From contig NZ_CP113088.1 in the NCBI RefSeq assembly GCF_026625145.1, positions 2,087,501 through 2,151,500 on the forward strand: DNA of 64,000 nucleotides, written 5' to 3'. This stretch comes from Lacinutrix neustonica. GTDB taxonomy: Bacteria; Bacteroidota; Bacteroidia; Flavobacteriales; Flavobacteriaceae. Within the stretch, counting starts at the first letter, position 1; every line of letters starts with the position of its first letter. Made by a program: the position numbers and the translations under genes. Shown piece after piece: positions 28,116-38,016 of this stretch. The notes under the pieces were generated by a model. It saw nothing but the letters and a program-made list of their open reading frames with translations. It was not told the DNA's origin and searched no databases.

Positions 28116-28979
28116 ATATTGGGCTTTAATTGCTGCATTTGCTGTACAATTACTGTATGGCCTGAATTACACCTTTGTAAAAGTGGTTTTATCGGGTGGA
28201 CATATGCGCTCCAACGGACTTGTGCTTTTGCGAATTATAGGTGCTGCATCACTATTCACGGTTATTTAAAAACATAGGGCCAAAAGAAAAAATCGATAAA
28301 AAAGACTATAAAACATTCTTTTTTGGAGCGGTGTTTGGTGTTGCCATAAACATGCTGCTCTTTATAAAAGGTTTAGAATACACCACACCTATTCATGCCT
28401 CTGTAATAATGATTACCGTTCCAATAATCGTATTAGTGCTGTCTGCTATCTATTTAAAAGAGCGTATTACGACGCTAAAAATTATAGGTGTTGTGCTAGG
28501 CTTTTCTCGGAGCTTTGGTTTTAAGCATCTACGGCCGAGGCAATCTCGTTGGCGAAAATATTTCATTAGGAAATCTATTTATTTTCATAAATGCTGTGTC
28601 TTACAGTATTTATATAATCATTATTAAAAAACTAACAGACAAATACCATCCTTTCACATTTATACGCTGGCTGTTTTTGTTTGGATTCTTGCTCGTCTTA
28701 CCTTTTGGATTCCAAGATTTAAAAGCAACCCCACTAGAGACCTTTACTCCTTACATCTATTTCTCTGTGTTTTTTATTGTTGTTGGAGCTACTTTTGGCA
28801 CTTACGTGTTGAACCCTTTATCGCTTCGCTATTTAAAAGCTTCCACTGTGAGTACTTTTATTTATATTCAACCTGTAATCGCTGGTCTATTTGCTATTAT
28901 TATGGGAAGCGATGCTATAACCGCTGTAAAATTGATAGCGTCTACCTTAATATTCGCAGGCGTCTATCTCGGTAACTAA
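28105..28979 (+). CDS. EamA/DMT superfamily exporter (two frame breaks)
   Basis: 290 residues with ten hydrophobic helices and two EamA repeats when joined (ALIAAFAVQLLYGLNYTFVK; LFIFINAVSYSIYIIIIKKL; PVIAGLFAIIMGSDAI). Extra bases at CACGG 28257-28261 and CTCGG 28506-28510. The first, restored to TCTGG, gives SLFWLFKNIGPKEK with Trp; the second gives GFSGALVLSIYGRG. It overlaps the ArsC-like gene by 11 nt. Substrate unknown (metabolite efflux). Confidence 0.9.
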
Positions 28980-29007
28980 AAAACCCAAAGCAATTAAAAA
29001 TAACAAG

Positions 29008-29486
29008 CTATAAATTTAAATTTTTAGGCCGTCTGCCGTTTGCTCGTGTATCTTCTTTAGTCAAAATTTTGTAGTCCTGAGATTTTGGAAAATGATCTGC
29101 AAGTTCTAATAATGCTTTTGGTAAGCTCGTCATTTTTCTTGCCCCTAAATCAATCCAAGCACCAAGCATTTCGCAAAAAGCTATATTTTCACCTTTATGG
29201 TTATAAAAATTATGATCGAATTTAAAAAAGGCACCGTTTTCACTAAGTCCGAAACTTCTAGCGAGACTGTTATGGGCTGTCCTAGAAAAGCTTCTTTAAA
29301 ATAATGCATGTGTTCATAAAAAACGACAGGGCCAATGTTATAAGTCGCTAACTCCTTCATGGTAAACCCTTGCTCTATCAAGAACCCCATACGGGTGTGA
29401 CTCATAAAATTGGTATATGCCGAATTGGCTAAATGTCTATTGGCATCAACATCACTCCAACGTATTTCGAATTGTTTTGTGTACAT
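29008..29486 (-). CDS. Acyl-CoA thioesterase, 4HBT hotdog fold (frame break)
   Basis: 159 residues when joined. N-terminal RWSDVDANRHLANSAYTNFM carries the catalytic Asp of the 4-hydroxybenzoyl-CoA thioesterase family; C-terminal AFCEMLGAWIDLGARKMTSL completes the fold. One base is missing at CCGA 29249-29252; restoring TCNGG gives LEVSGLSENGAFFKF. Substrate chain length unknown. Confidence 0.87.
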
Positions 29487-29754
29487 TTTATGTATTATAT
29501 GGTTATGCTTTTTAACGCTTAGACCGCAATCGTCAAGACTTATTTTTAGGAATATAAACTGATATACAATGCATACTTCCTATTTTTAAAATACAAAAAT
29601 ACTGTTTTCTTAGGGTTCTGTTTTTATTTGTTATCTAATAAAAGCGGTATTCTTATTTACAAAACTGCAATACAATTCATTAAATTAAAGAACCGCTTCG
29701 TTCGTTTACCACTTATTTTATGGTAAGCGAAATTTCCAAACAAAAAAAAACCCG

Positions 29755-29762
29755 TACTTTTG
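29755..29762 (+). promoter_or_regulatory. -7 promoter element before yicC
   Basis: TACTTTTG matches TAnnTTTG, 21 nt before the ATG at 29784. Confidence 0.45.
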
Positions 29763-29783
29763 CTCAACTTTATAAATTATTTT

Positions 29784-30640
29784 ATGATACATTCAATGAC
29801 AGGTTATGGTAAATCTGTATTACAATTACCAACAAAAAAAATAACAATTGAGCTTAAATCGCTTAATAGCAAAAGCTTCGATTTGAATGCCGAATGCCTT
29901 CTATTTATAGAGAAAAAGAATTGTATTTACGTAAACTAATGGCGAAAGAATTGGATCGTGGAAAAATAGATTTTTCTATTTATGTTGAAGCGACTGCCGA
30001 GGACACTTCAACTAAAATTAACACCCCTGTTGTGAAACAGTACATCCAGCAATTAAAAAATGTCGTTGACGGCGAGGAGATAGATTTACTAAAAATGGCA
30101 GTGCGTTTTCCGGATGCTTTAAATACAGAACGGGAAGAAATAGACGAAAACGAATGGAAACACATTGAAGCTGACATTAAAAATGCCATAAAAGCCATAA
30201 ATGAATATCGCTTAAATGAAGGTAAGGTTTTAGAAGAAGATTTTAAAGATCGCGTAGCAACTATTAGTGATTTATTAGAGCAAGTGATTGCCATGGATCC
30301 TGAACGCATTGAGGGGGTGCGCGAACGCTTAAGGAAAGGTGTTGATGAGTTACGTGAGAAATATGATGAAAACCGTTTTGAGCAAGAATTAGTTTACTAT
30401 ATAGAAAAATTTGATATCACAGAAGAAAAAGTAAGGTTAAAAAACCATTTAGGGTATTTCATTGAAACATTAAATTCTCAAGACTCTAATGGGAAAAAAC
30501 TAGGCTTTATTGGTCAAGAAATGGGTCGAGAAATCAATACTATTGGTTCGAAAAGTAATTATGCACCAATGCAACAATTGGTGGTGCAAATGAAGGATGA
30601 ACTGGAGAAAATTAAAGAACAATTGTTGAACGTCCTTTAA
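29784..30640 (+). CDS. yicC: YicC family endoribonuclease (frame break)
   Basis: 285 residues when joined. N-terminal MIHSMTGYGKSVLQLPTKK and ELKSLNSKSFDLNA, C-terminal DUF1732 part with IGQEMGREINTIGSKSNY. YicC proteins are RNases that act on structured or small RNAs. One base is missing at CCGA 29890-29893; CCAGA gives NARMPSIYREKE with the Arg usual for the family. It is followed by gmk and nadD, a common order in this phylum. Confidence 0.92.
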
Positions 30641-30673
30641 TAAACTTTTAAAAGTGAACAAAGAAAATAAATA

Positions 30674-31256
30674 ATGAAAGAAGGAAAACTCATTGTATTC
30701 TCTGCGCCATCAGGATCTGGAAAAACAACTATTGTAAGACATTTGCTAAAGCAAGAAGACCTAAACCTTGCGTTTTCAATTTCTGCTACTTCACGAGAAA
30801 AACGTGGACAAGAAGTACATGGAGAAGACTACTATTTTATGTCTGCCCACGAATTTAAGCAACATATAAAAGATGAAGACTTTTTAGAGTGGGAAGAAGT
30901 TTACAGAGATAATTTTTATGGCACCCTTAAGACCGAGGTAGAGCGTCTTTGGGCATTAGGCAAAAATGTTATTTTCGACATCGATGTTTCGGGGGGCTTC
31001 GAATTAAGCGTAAGTTCCCGAGCAAACGTTAGCTGTTTTTGTGAAGCCACCAAGTATTGATGAGTTAAAAATAAGATTAAAAAACCGTAAAACCGAAAGC
31101 GACGATAAAATTAACATGCGCGTGGCTAAAGCTAGTGCAGAGTTAGCGACGGCGCCTCTTTTTGATGTGATTATAGAAAATGATAATTTAGAAAAAGCTT
31201 TAAAAGAGGCTGAAGGTGTTGTTGGTCATTTTATAATAAGTGAAACTCAAAGCTAA
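30674..31256 (+). CDS. gmk: Guanylate kinase (two frame breaks)
   Basis: Essential enzyme converting GMP to GDP; 194 residues when joined. P-loop APSGSGKTTIVRHLL, then ATSREKRGQEVHGEDYYF and LEWEEVYRDNFYGT. Two single-base losses: TCGG 30989-30992 (restores DVSGGLRIKRKF) and CCGA 31018-31021 (restores KFPEQTLAVFVKPPS). Because the gene is essential and both breaks fall within 30 bases on the same motif, real loss of function is very unlikely. Confidence 0.94.
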
Positions 31257-31325
31257 ACACCGGGTGCCATGTATGATTGGTCCTTCGCCTACATTCAATG
31301 CAACTCCGAGAAAAACAATTAAACA

Positions 31326-31904
31326 ATGAACATTGGTCTTTATTTTGGTTCGTTTAATCCCATTCATGTTGGGCATTTAATTATTGCCAACCAAATGGTA
31401 GAAAATAGCGATTTGGATCAGGTTTGGTTTGTAGTTACACCTCATAACCCGTTTAAAAAGAAACATACGTTGTTAGATAATTATCAACGCTTAGAAATGG
31501 TCTATCTAGCAACTAAAGATTATATCAAGTTAAAACCAAGTGCTATCGAGTTTAATTTACCTCAACCTAATTACACAATAAACACCCTCACTTATCTTCA
31601 AGAAAAACATCCCAAATATCAATTTTCTCTTATTATGGGAGCCGATAATTTGAAGAGCTTTCACAAGTGGAAAAATTATGAAGTCATACTTCAAAATCAT
31701 GCTATTTATGTGTATCCAAGGATTTCTCAAGGGGCTGTAGACACACAGTTTGCAGGACACAAAAAAATTCACGAAGTTGAAGCTCCCATCATAGAGATCT
31801 CTTCGACCATGATTCGCAATGCTATAAAAGCAGGGAAAAGCGTAAAGCCATTGTTGCCTGAGAACGTATGGGAATACCTAGATAAGATGAATTTTTATAG
31901 GTAG
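31326..31904 (+). CDS. nadD: Nicotinate-nucleotide adenylyltransferase
   Basis: NAD biosynthesis enzyme, 192 residues, intact. Nucleotidyltransferase motif GSFNPIHVGHLIIA at the N-terminus and ISSTMIRNAIKAG near the C-terminus. It starts 69 nt after gmk. Confidence 0.96.
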   Translation: MNIGLYFGSFNPIHVGHLIIANQMVENSDLDQVWFVVTPHNPFKKKHTLLDNYQRLEMVYLATKDYIKLKPSAIEFNLPQPNYTINTLTYLQEKHPKYQFSLIMGADNLKSFHKWKNYEVILQNHAIYVYPRISQGAVDTQFAGHKKIHEVEAPIIEISSTMIRNAIKAGKSVKPLLPENVWEYLDKMNFYR

Positions 31905-32055
31905 AAAATAATAGACCGTGAACAGGCACATTAAATGTGATCCAAGAAGGAAGATCCCCGAATTAATAACTACTTTTTTCAAAAATTTGTAGCGAATAAA
32001 TTATTTTTTCTAACACTAAAGACTATTTTCGCCAACTGATTTTTACCAATAAAAC

Positions 32056-33312
32056 ATGAAGCATACTATACTTTTTTTTATCACCATCTTTACCCTTAAT
32101 GGTTACGCGCAAATATCGTATGAACCTGGATACTTTATAAATAATGAAGATCAAAAAACCAATTGTTTTATTAAAAACATGGATTGGAAAAACAATCCTA
32201 CGTCATTTGAATATAAATTATCTGAAACTACTATAGAATCCAACACAGCAACAATAGAAACTGTAAAGGAGTTTAGCATTACAAATTCTGTAAAATATAA
32301 TAGATTTGTTGTAAACATAGACAGATCTCGTGAAATTATAAAGTATATGAGTGAGGAAAGAGCCCCTTCCTTTAATGAAGAAATTCTTTTTTTAAAACTT
32401 ATAGTGGAAGGCACTGCCAATTTATATTCCTATGAAGATAGCAACTTAGGCCGCTATTTTTTTAACATTGATTCTCCCAATACCAATCCTGAGCAACTCA
32501 TTTTTAAAAGTTATTTAGATTCAGAGGACGAGGGGGAGTACAAAAATATCATTAGAACAAACAATGCATACAAGCAACAATTGTTGAATAATTTAAATTG
32601 TAGCAGCATTTCACAAAAAGATATAAAAAACACGAATTATAAGGAAAGAGAGCTTAAAAAAATATTCGAAAATTATAATAAATGTAAAGATCCAAATTAC
32701 GAAAGCTTCTCAATTAAAAGACCAAAAAAAGATCTTTTTAATTTTTCAGCTAGACTTGGGCTAAGTGCTACATCATTGAAAATACAGAACATGCCCATTC
32801 CTTCTTGGGATACAAATTTTGACAGTAAGTTAACGTTAAGAATTGGGGTTGAAACTGAGTTCATTCTACCGTTTAATAAAAATAAGTGGTCATTAATAGT
32901 ACAGCCTACTTACCAATCCTTTAAATCAGAAAAAGAAATAACGTATTTACAAACGTCTTTGGTTACTAAAAAAACAATTGTATACGTAAATTACAAATCA
33001 CTAGAGTTCCCTATTGGGGTTAGATATTATTCTTTTCTTAATGCCGACTCAAAATTATTTTTCAATTTATCTGCGATAATAGATATGCCTATGTCTAGCT
33101 CAATATCTGCTGATAGAGCCGAAGGTACGGAGTTATTTGATTTAGACATCTCTTCTAAGCCTAGTTTTGCACTGGGAGCAGGGTATAATTACCACAGTAA
33201 ATACACATTAGAATTGACCCTCTTAACCAGCAGAAAGATATTAAATAATCATCCTTCTTGGAATACTAATTATAATAACCTCGCCTTAACCTTTGGTTAC
33301 GTATTTAATTAA
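32056..33312 (+). CDS. Outer-membrane barrel protein with N-terminal domain (hypothetical)
   Basis: 418 residues. Signal peptide MKHTILFFITIFTLNGYAQ, an N-terminal domain of about 190 residues rich in Asn, Glu and Lys with a Cys pair region (NLNCSSIS, YNKCKDPNYE), and a C-terminal porin-like barrel (FSARLGLSATSLKIQ, FPIGVRYYSF, LTFGYVFN). This layout is widespread in flavobacteria without a known role. Intact frame. Confidence 0.7.
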   Translation: MKHTILFFITIFTLNGYAQISYEPGYFINNEDQKTNCFIKNMDWKNNPTSFEYKLSETTIESNTATIETVKEFSITNSVKYNRFVVNIDRSREIIKYMSEERAPSFNEEILFLKLIVEGTANLYSYEDSNLGRYFFNIDSPNTNPEQLIFKSYLDSEDEGEYKNIIRTNNAYKQQLLNNLNCSSISQKDIKNTNYKERELKKIFENYNKCKDPNYESFSIKRPKKDLFNFSARLGLSATSLKIQNMPIPSWDTNFDSKLTLRIGVETEFILPFNKNKWSLIVQPTYQSFKSEKEITYLQTSLVTKKTIVYVNYKSLEFPIGVRYYSFLNADSKLFFNLSAIIDMPMSSSISADRAEGTELFDLDISSKPSFALGAGYNYHSKYTLELTLLTSRKILNNHPSWNTNYNNLALTFGYVFN

Positions 33313-33528
33313 ACTCAAACACTTCTATTTTTAAATGGCTAAACCCCTTATTGGACGTGAAATCTCTTTAAACTTGTTTTAAGCCTGCTCTAGTAATAAC
33401 AAATTAGATTGAATTGATATGTTCAAAACTATCAGGTAGCTAATGTTTAGTATTTAAAATAATGAAGGTATAAAACACGAGTGTGCTTCAAAAAACATCA
33501 TACAGAGCCCCCTATAGCCTTACGTTTA
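33313..33528. other. Intergenic spacer, upstream part
   Basis: AT-rich non-coding DNA between the barrel gene and repeat copy A. It holds a 15-codon reading frame from ATG 33335 (MAKPLIGREISLNLF) that may be chance or a gene remnant. No other structure seen. Confidence 0.4.
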
Positions 33529-33690
33529 CTAAAAAAGCATCCTTTTTTTAGTGCCTAAAATGTAATATTTTTCTTCATTTACGGTTTTTACCGTACAGCA
33601 AAACACTAAAAAACAACACTTTTCGACGAACTGCACAAAATCTGCAAAAATACTTTTGTAAGCAATGGTCCATTACTATAGTTTTGATAA
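33529..33690 (+). repeat. Regulatory repeat, copy A (operator plus promoter)
   Basis: About 160 nt similar to copy B at 34346-34500. Shared elements in order: a perfect inverted repeat TACGGT-TTTT-ACCGTA (33580-33595), a block TTTTCGA(C/T)GAA(C/A)TGCA, TTTG (33655-33658), a 20-nt spacer and TAGTTTTG (33679-33686). The identical spacing in both copies indicates conserved regulation. Confidence 0.75.
33655..33686 (+). promoter_or_regulatory. Promoter of small membrane protein gene
   Basis: TTTG, 20 nt, TAGTTTTG: Bacteroidota consensus. The inverted repeat 60 nt upstream is a candidate activator site. The ATG follows 15 nt after the -7 box. Confidence 0.7.
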
Positions 33691-33701
33691 AAATTCACGA
33701 A

Positions 33702-33887
33702 ATGAACGTAGTAAGCTCCACAAACCTATTGCTTTTGTTGTTAATTTTATTCGGCTACATGGCTTTAAGTCTGTGGCTTGTAAACAAAAACAACAATCAG
33801 AATAAATTGTATTGGGTGCTTTTCATTTTAGGTCTTCCATTTATAGGCTCAACGGCGTATTTTATTAATTATCTAATCCAGGAGTGA
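33702..33887 (+). CDS. Small two-helix membrane protein (PLDc_N-like)
   Basis: 61 residues from ATG 33702. Two transmembrane segments (NLLLLLLILFGYMALSLWLV and LYWVLFILGLPFIGSTAYFI) joined by a short Asn/Lys loop. The second matches the PLDc_N pattern (W-x-x-L...PxxG...Y). It is expressed from the regulated promoter in copy A and ended by the hairpin at 33954. Function unknown; such peptides often respond to envelope stress. Confidence 0.75.
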   Translation: MNVVSSTNLLLLLLILFGYMALSLWLVNKNNNQNKLYWVLFILGLPFIGSTAYFINYLIQE

Positions 33888-34345
33888 TTCACATACATCA
33901 CTTACAAACAATTAAGCTCATATTTATCCCTTAAATTATTAGCTCAAAAAAAAGCCAACTCTAATAGAGTTGGCATTTTTTGTTAAAGGAACGACATTTG
34001 CTGAACACCTATTTCTATCGTGCTCCAATATGCAACACCTCACATGACAAGCTTCGCGAACTACATGTTTTAAACGAATTGGAAACACTAGCACACGTTA
34101 CCTTTTCAACATGTATTGAATAACCTCTTAATTTCCTTGTATTTTGAAACAAAGGAAATAGAATATTTAAAACCAGTACCCTTTCGAAAAAAAACCATAT
34201 AGAAGCTCGTTTTAAATGTTGACCATGTTACTATTAGCTAATTTAAAATTGAAACACACCTGACCTTTACGATTCAGACTGTTTTTTTGTTCTTGTGTTT
34301 TAATAAATAGTCATTACCGTAATTGATATTTCCACAATTTCTTCA
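33888..34345. other. Intergenic region without recognisable gene
   Basis: Apart from the terminator at 33954-33980 I see no coding frame with support and no RNA gene. Confidence 0.5.
33954..33980 (+). terminator. Intrinsic terminator after small membrane protein
   Basis: GCCAACTCT / AGAGTTGGC (33954-33962, 33966-33974) followed by a T-run. Nearly the same stem as the terminator at 34595, so the terminator is part of the duplicated unit. Confidence 0.85.
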
Positions 34346-34500
34346 AAAACCGTCCTTTTTTAAAAGCCCAAAACCCGCTTTTTTTCGGTTTTACGGTTTT
34401 TACCGTACCACAAACGGTCTAAAATCACTATTTTTCGATGAAATGCATAAAAATGCAAAAAATTCATTTGTAGACTCCTTAAGTTTACCCTAGTTTTGAA
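34346..34500 (+). repeat. Regulatory repeat, copy B (operator plus promoter)
   Basis: Second copy of the unit at 33529-33690: TACGGT-TTTT-ACCGTA at 34392-34407, TTTG at 34467-34470, 20-nt spacer, TAGTTTTG at 34491-34498. No normal gene follows before the terminator at 34595. Confidence 0.75.
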
Positions 34501-34576
34501 TCAGTACTTTATTAAAAGCTTTCTCAAAAGTGATTCTAAAGTACCTCTAATAGGTAATGTAGGTTTTATTTATTAG
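34496..34576 (+). pseudogene. Remnant of a second PLDc_N-like small membrane protein
   Basis: The only frame behind copy B is 26 codons from a TTG inside the -7 box. Its end reads KVPLIGNVGFIY, matching the P-x-x-G...Y end of PLDc_N peptides, but the first helix is missing. I read this as an internally deleted paralogue. The transcript (about 110-120 nt to the terminator) would now be largely non-coding. Confidence 0.45.
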
Positions 34577-34594
34577 TTTGATTAATAGCGGAAA

Positions 34595-34626
34595 AAAAGC
34601 CAACTCTTTATGAGTTGGCTTTTTTT
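34595..34626. terminator. Bidirectional terminator
   Basis: AAAGCCAACTC / GAGTTGGCTTT around 34596-34622 with A- and T-runs on both sides; serves copy B transcript and the minus-strand LysM gene ending at 34648. Confidence 0.85.
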
Positions 34627-34647
34627 ATTTCCTGAAATAGATTCTTT

Positions 34648-35134
34648 TTAGTCTAATGCTGGGATACGTAGTACTTGTCCTGGGTAAATCTTATCCGGAT
34701 GCTCTAACATGGGTTTGTTCGCTTCAAAAATAACTGGATATTTCATGGCATCACCATAGAACTTCTTAGCAATTTTCCCTAAAGTATCTCCACTAACAAC
34801 CGTGTGAAATTGTGCTTCAGGTTCTTTATGCTCCACCGTCATTTGGTCGTCTACCGTCGCAATACCTTCGCTATTTCCTACGACCAAGATAGCTTTTTCA
34901 CGAGTGGATTGATTTTGTGCCCGACCAGTAAATCGTTGCTTTATCATCGTCAATATGCACACTTAAACCTTCAACATGTAACTCTAAATCTCTTATTGTT
35001 TCTTCTAATTTTCTTGCCGCAGCGGCTTCTTTTTTTAATTCTGCCTCAGCAGCATCTTTCGCTTCTTCTTTATCTGTTTTTCCTATACCGAAAATCTTTG
35101 CGCCGGCATTTTTAATAAATGAAAATAATCCCAT
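34648..35134 (-). CDS. LysM/BON domain protein, YgaU (Kbp)-like (frame break)
   Basis: 161 residues when joined, close to E. coli YgaU/Kbp. N-terminal MGLFSFIKNAGAKIFG and a Glu/Ala-rich helix, a BON domain (DLELHVEGLSVHIDDDKATI...VVGNSEGIATVDDQ) and a C-terminal LysM (FHTVVSGDTLGKIAKKFYGDA, PGQVLRIP). One extra base at CCAGTA 34925-34930 on the + strand; removing it gives CCAGA and the residues ATISGRAQNQ. Kbp binds potassium; the same role here is inferred. Confidence 0.9.
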
Positions 35135-35250
35135 AATTTAAATTGTTTTAATTGGTTAATACTATGTATCACGTAAAGTTGGATAAAATCTCTTTCAATT
35201 GCAACTTATAAATCTTATTATTATCTTAAAAAAAATATAGAGCAAAAAAA

Positions 35251-35282
35251 AAACTGTTTTAAGATGTTTCTTAAAACAGTTT
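35251..35282 (-). terminator. Intrinsic terminator of lipoprotein gene
   Basis: AAACTGTTTTAAG / CTTAAAACAGTTT (35251-35263, 35270-35282) with a long A-run on the + strand, i.e. a T-run for the minus transcript. Confidence 0.8.
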
Positions 35283-35304
35283 CATAAAATCAATCAAGCA
35301 AAAT

Positions 35305-36268
35305 TTACTTTTCTCTAGTGTTAACTCGTGAATTTTCTTTTTTAACGGTGCGTTGTTTCCGTTTCTTTTCTGCTGAAGATTTAGATTTATCTAAAATTTT
35401 TCCTTCCTTTAAGAATTCAATATACCCACGGCCCTTAAATTCATAAACTGTTCCCGACGTTGTATGAAATAACTCGACGGTCTGATCATTGATGACACTT
35501 AGCTCAAAGTATTCATTATCAAAATAATCATAATTTAATGTCATTATCTTAGAGTACATATTGCCGAGATACATCTGCTACACCATAGATACCCGTGAAA
35601 TCCCAGTATAAACTATTTGGATTCGTACCCATTTGATCTTGAGAACTTCTAAAGGTATTGTCATTACCTCCCGACAAAAACTGTAAATAGTTTTCATTAT
35701 CAAACTCATTCAAAGCACCATATTCACTGGTATATGTTTTTTCCCAAGCTTCATATTCTTGCATAAAATAACGAATGTTATCATAAAAAACATAGTCATA
35801 ATCAAAGGTTGAACGTTGGTAACCATTTAAGAAATAAGAGGTGTCATTATACGGGTTATATAATTCAATAGTATTGTTATCTATTTGATAGACATCAAAA
35901 CTATCATAGCCATCAATATCATGATCAACATTTAATATCATATTACTTGTGTCGTAATATCCTATAGGAATACCAAACCCGTTACCCTGACTCCCAATGC
36001 CCACCAAATTATTGTTAGCATAAAGCGCTCCGTTTTTAAACGATACTGTAAAAGCAATTTGTAAAAAAGGCGTTTCACCGTAGCCAATGGTTTGATTAAT
36101 GTCTACATACCATAATTCGTATGACCGTAGCATTTGTTCTAAAGTTATTGCTGGAACTACTGGAGATCCACTACCTACATATTCTTCTTCTACCACTACT
36201 TCTGTGTAACACGAAGTAAATAACGTTGCTATTAAAGCAAATATCGAGAGTAATTTAAATGTTTTCAT
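35305..36268 (-). CDS. Hypothetical lipoprotein (frame break)
   Basis: 320 residues when joined. Lipobox at about residue 20 (LIATLFTSCYTE). Two similar halves built around DSFDVYQIDNNTIELYNP and YFELSVINDQTVELFHT, each followed by a Y-F-LNGY/YEFKGRGY strand, suggest a duplicated beta domain. C-terminal Lys/Arg-rich tail. One extra base at CCGAG 35564-35568; restoring TCNGG gives VADVSGNMYSKIMTL. Function unknown. Confidence 0.75.
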
Positions 36269-36397
36269 AATCTGTCGTTTTAGGATTGCTATTACTGGGT
36301 TTTCAAAAGACGTGCCAAAAATGCTATTGTTTTGATTATCAATAGATTATTAAATACTATAATTTCCGTATTTTTGAACTAGATTAGAAATTGATTT

Positions 36398-37399
36398 ATG
36401 AGTAACAAATTAAAATTTGCTGTTTTTGGCTCCGGAAGTTGGGCGACTGCCATAGTGAAAATGCTATGTGAAAACCAAGAAAAAGTAGGATGGTACATGC
36501 GCAGCGTTTATACCAAAGAACATTTATTAAAAGAACAGCACAACCCAAGCTATTTAAGTTCGGTGGAGTTCAATTTAGAAAAATTACAGCTTAGTAATGA
36601 CATTAATGAAATGGTAGCTTATGCCGATGTATTAATATTTGTTATTCCTTCTGCATTTATAAGTGATGAATTAAAAAAACTCCATTTAGAACTTACAGAT
36701 AAGATTGTAGTTAGTGCTGTAAAAGGCATTATTCCTGAAACTGGTTTACTTTTAGGAGAACACTTTCACTCAAATTATAATGTGCCTTTTGAAAACATTG
36801 GTGTTATTGCTGGGCCTTGTCATGCAGAAGAAGTTGCTTTAGAACGGTTGTCTTATCTTACTATTTCTTGTGTGGATGCAGAAAAAGCAAAACTCATTGC
36901 TCAGGCGTTATCTAGTGATTATATAAAAACTAAAATTAGTGATGATGTCATTGGTACGGAGTATGCGGTGATGTTAAAAAACATTTATGCCATTGCTGCT
37001 GGAATTGCCCACGGATTGGGCTACGGAGACAATTTCCAAAGTGTACTAATGAGTAATGCTATTCGTGAAATGAAACGTTTTATCAAAAAAATGCATAAAA
37101 TGAAACGTAATATTAACAATTCGGCTTATTTAGGGGATTTACTGGTTACAGGCTATTCTGTATTTTCTAGGAATAGGATGTTTGGAAATATGATTGGGAA
37201 AGGCTACACGGTAAAATCGGCGCAAATGGAAATGAGCATGATTGCCGAAGGCTATTATGCCACTAAAAGTGCCTTTGAGCTCAATAAAAAAAATAAAAAA
37301 AAGACGCAACTCCCTATTATTAATGCGGTGTATGATATTCTATATGAAGGCAAAGATGCGAAGAAAGTTTTTAAAAAATTGACTGAAAAGTTAGATTAA
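36398..37399 (+). CDS. gpsA: Glycerol-3-phosphate dehydrogenase [NAD(P)+]
   Basis: Phospholipid precursor enzyme, 333 residues, intact. Nucleotide-binding GSGSWATAIVKML, then GPCHAEEVALERLSYLT and the catalytic Lys region YAVMLKNIYAIAAGIAHGLGYGDN. It stands alone with a terminator hairpin behind it. Confidence 0.95.
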   Translation: MSNKLKFAVFGSGSWATAIVKMLCENQEKVGWYMRSVYTKEHLLKEQHNPSYLSSVEFNLEKLQLSNDINEMVAYADVLIFVIPSAFISDELKKLHLELTDKIVVSAVKGIIPETGLLLGEHFHSNYNVPFENIGVIAGPCHAEEVALERLSYLTISCVDAEKAKLIAQALSSDYIKTKISDDVIGTEYAVMLKNIYAIAAGIAHGLGYGDNFQSVLMSNAIREMKRFIKKMHKMKRNINNSAYLGDLLVTGYSVFSRNRMFGNMIGKGYTVKSAQMEMSMIAEGYYATKSAFELNKKNKKKTQLPIINAVYDILYEGKDAKKVFKKLTEKLD

Positions 37400-37406
37400 T
37401 CTTAAA

Positions 37407-37446
37407 GGTCTAAGCGTTTGCTATTACTAGCTAATAGGAAACGCTA
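37407..37446. terminator. Hairpin between convergent genes
   Basis: Imperfect inverted repeat with arms GTCTAAGCGTTT / AAACGCTAGAC flanking TGCTATTA / TAATAGG; lies between gpsA and the convergent gene ending at 37451. Confidence 0.6.
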
Positions 37447-37450
37447 GACG

Positions 37451-37846
37451 TTACTTTACTAAAACGCCTCGAGCCTTCATTAGCGGTAGCGGTTGCAATG
37501 CTTTTAAATGTACCGTATTCTTTCTAAAAAGGTACGTTTTATCAAACATCTTATTCCCTTCAAAAAAAGAGACTTTAAATTGATTATTTAAAGCAAATAA
37601 ATCCTCTTGCATCAGTTCTATTTTTGCATAGCTTTTCTTTGGGAGCAACTCCAATTTCTTACGAAAGATAGAAGTCATTTTATCTTCACTATAGCCACTG
37701 GTTACAATCAAAACCATTTCAAGATCTACCGCTTTATCATTAATAATATAGGCATTCCAATCTTGAGTTTTGTAAATGTCATTGTATTCATTTACAATGG
37801 CTATGTAAACGTTTTCAACGTTAGGGATGTCGATGTCTTTTTTCAT
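37451..37846 (-). CDS. Hypothetical protein, 131 aa
   Basis: Soluble protein without signal peptide. Visible features: ENVYIAIVNEYNDIYKTQDW, NDKAVDLEMVLIVTSGYS, and DKTYLFRKNTVHLKALQPLP. Conserved in flavobacteria next to pheS as far as I recall, without known function. Confidence 0.65.
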   Translation of the reverse strand: MKKDIDIPNVENVYIAIVNEYNDIYKTQDWNAYIINDKAVDLEMVLIVTSGYSEDKMTSIFRKKLELLPKKSYAKIELMQEDLFALNNQFKVSFFEGNKMFDKTYLFRKNTVHLKALQPLPLMKARGVLVK

Positions 37847-37966
37847 ACTTGCTTACCGTAAAAAAGGGTCACTTGTTTTATATTTTTATTTAACCGATGA
37901 AATAGGGAATGAAGCCATTTCAAAAGTAAGAATAAGTTATATTCTCTTTAAATCTAAAGTACAAAA

Positions 37967-37998
37967 AAGCCCAACGAAACTATTCTGCTGGGCCTCTT
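37967..37998 (-). terminator. pheS terminator
   Basis: GCCCA / TGGGC stem (37969-37973, 37989-37993) with a T-run in the minus direction, 19 nt after the pheS stop. Confidence 0.6.
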
Positions 37999-38016
37999 TA
38001 AGGTTTAATTCTTTAT

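Noticed and set aside
34498-34544. Pseudoknot-like arrangement GAATCA-GTACTTTA ... TGATTC-TAAAGTAC behind repeat copy B
   Set aside because: The first arm overlaps the -7 box and would not be in the transcript; only the GTACTTTA/TAAAGTAC stem remains, too little for a structured RNA claim.
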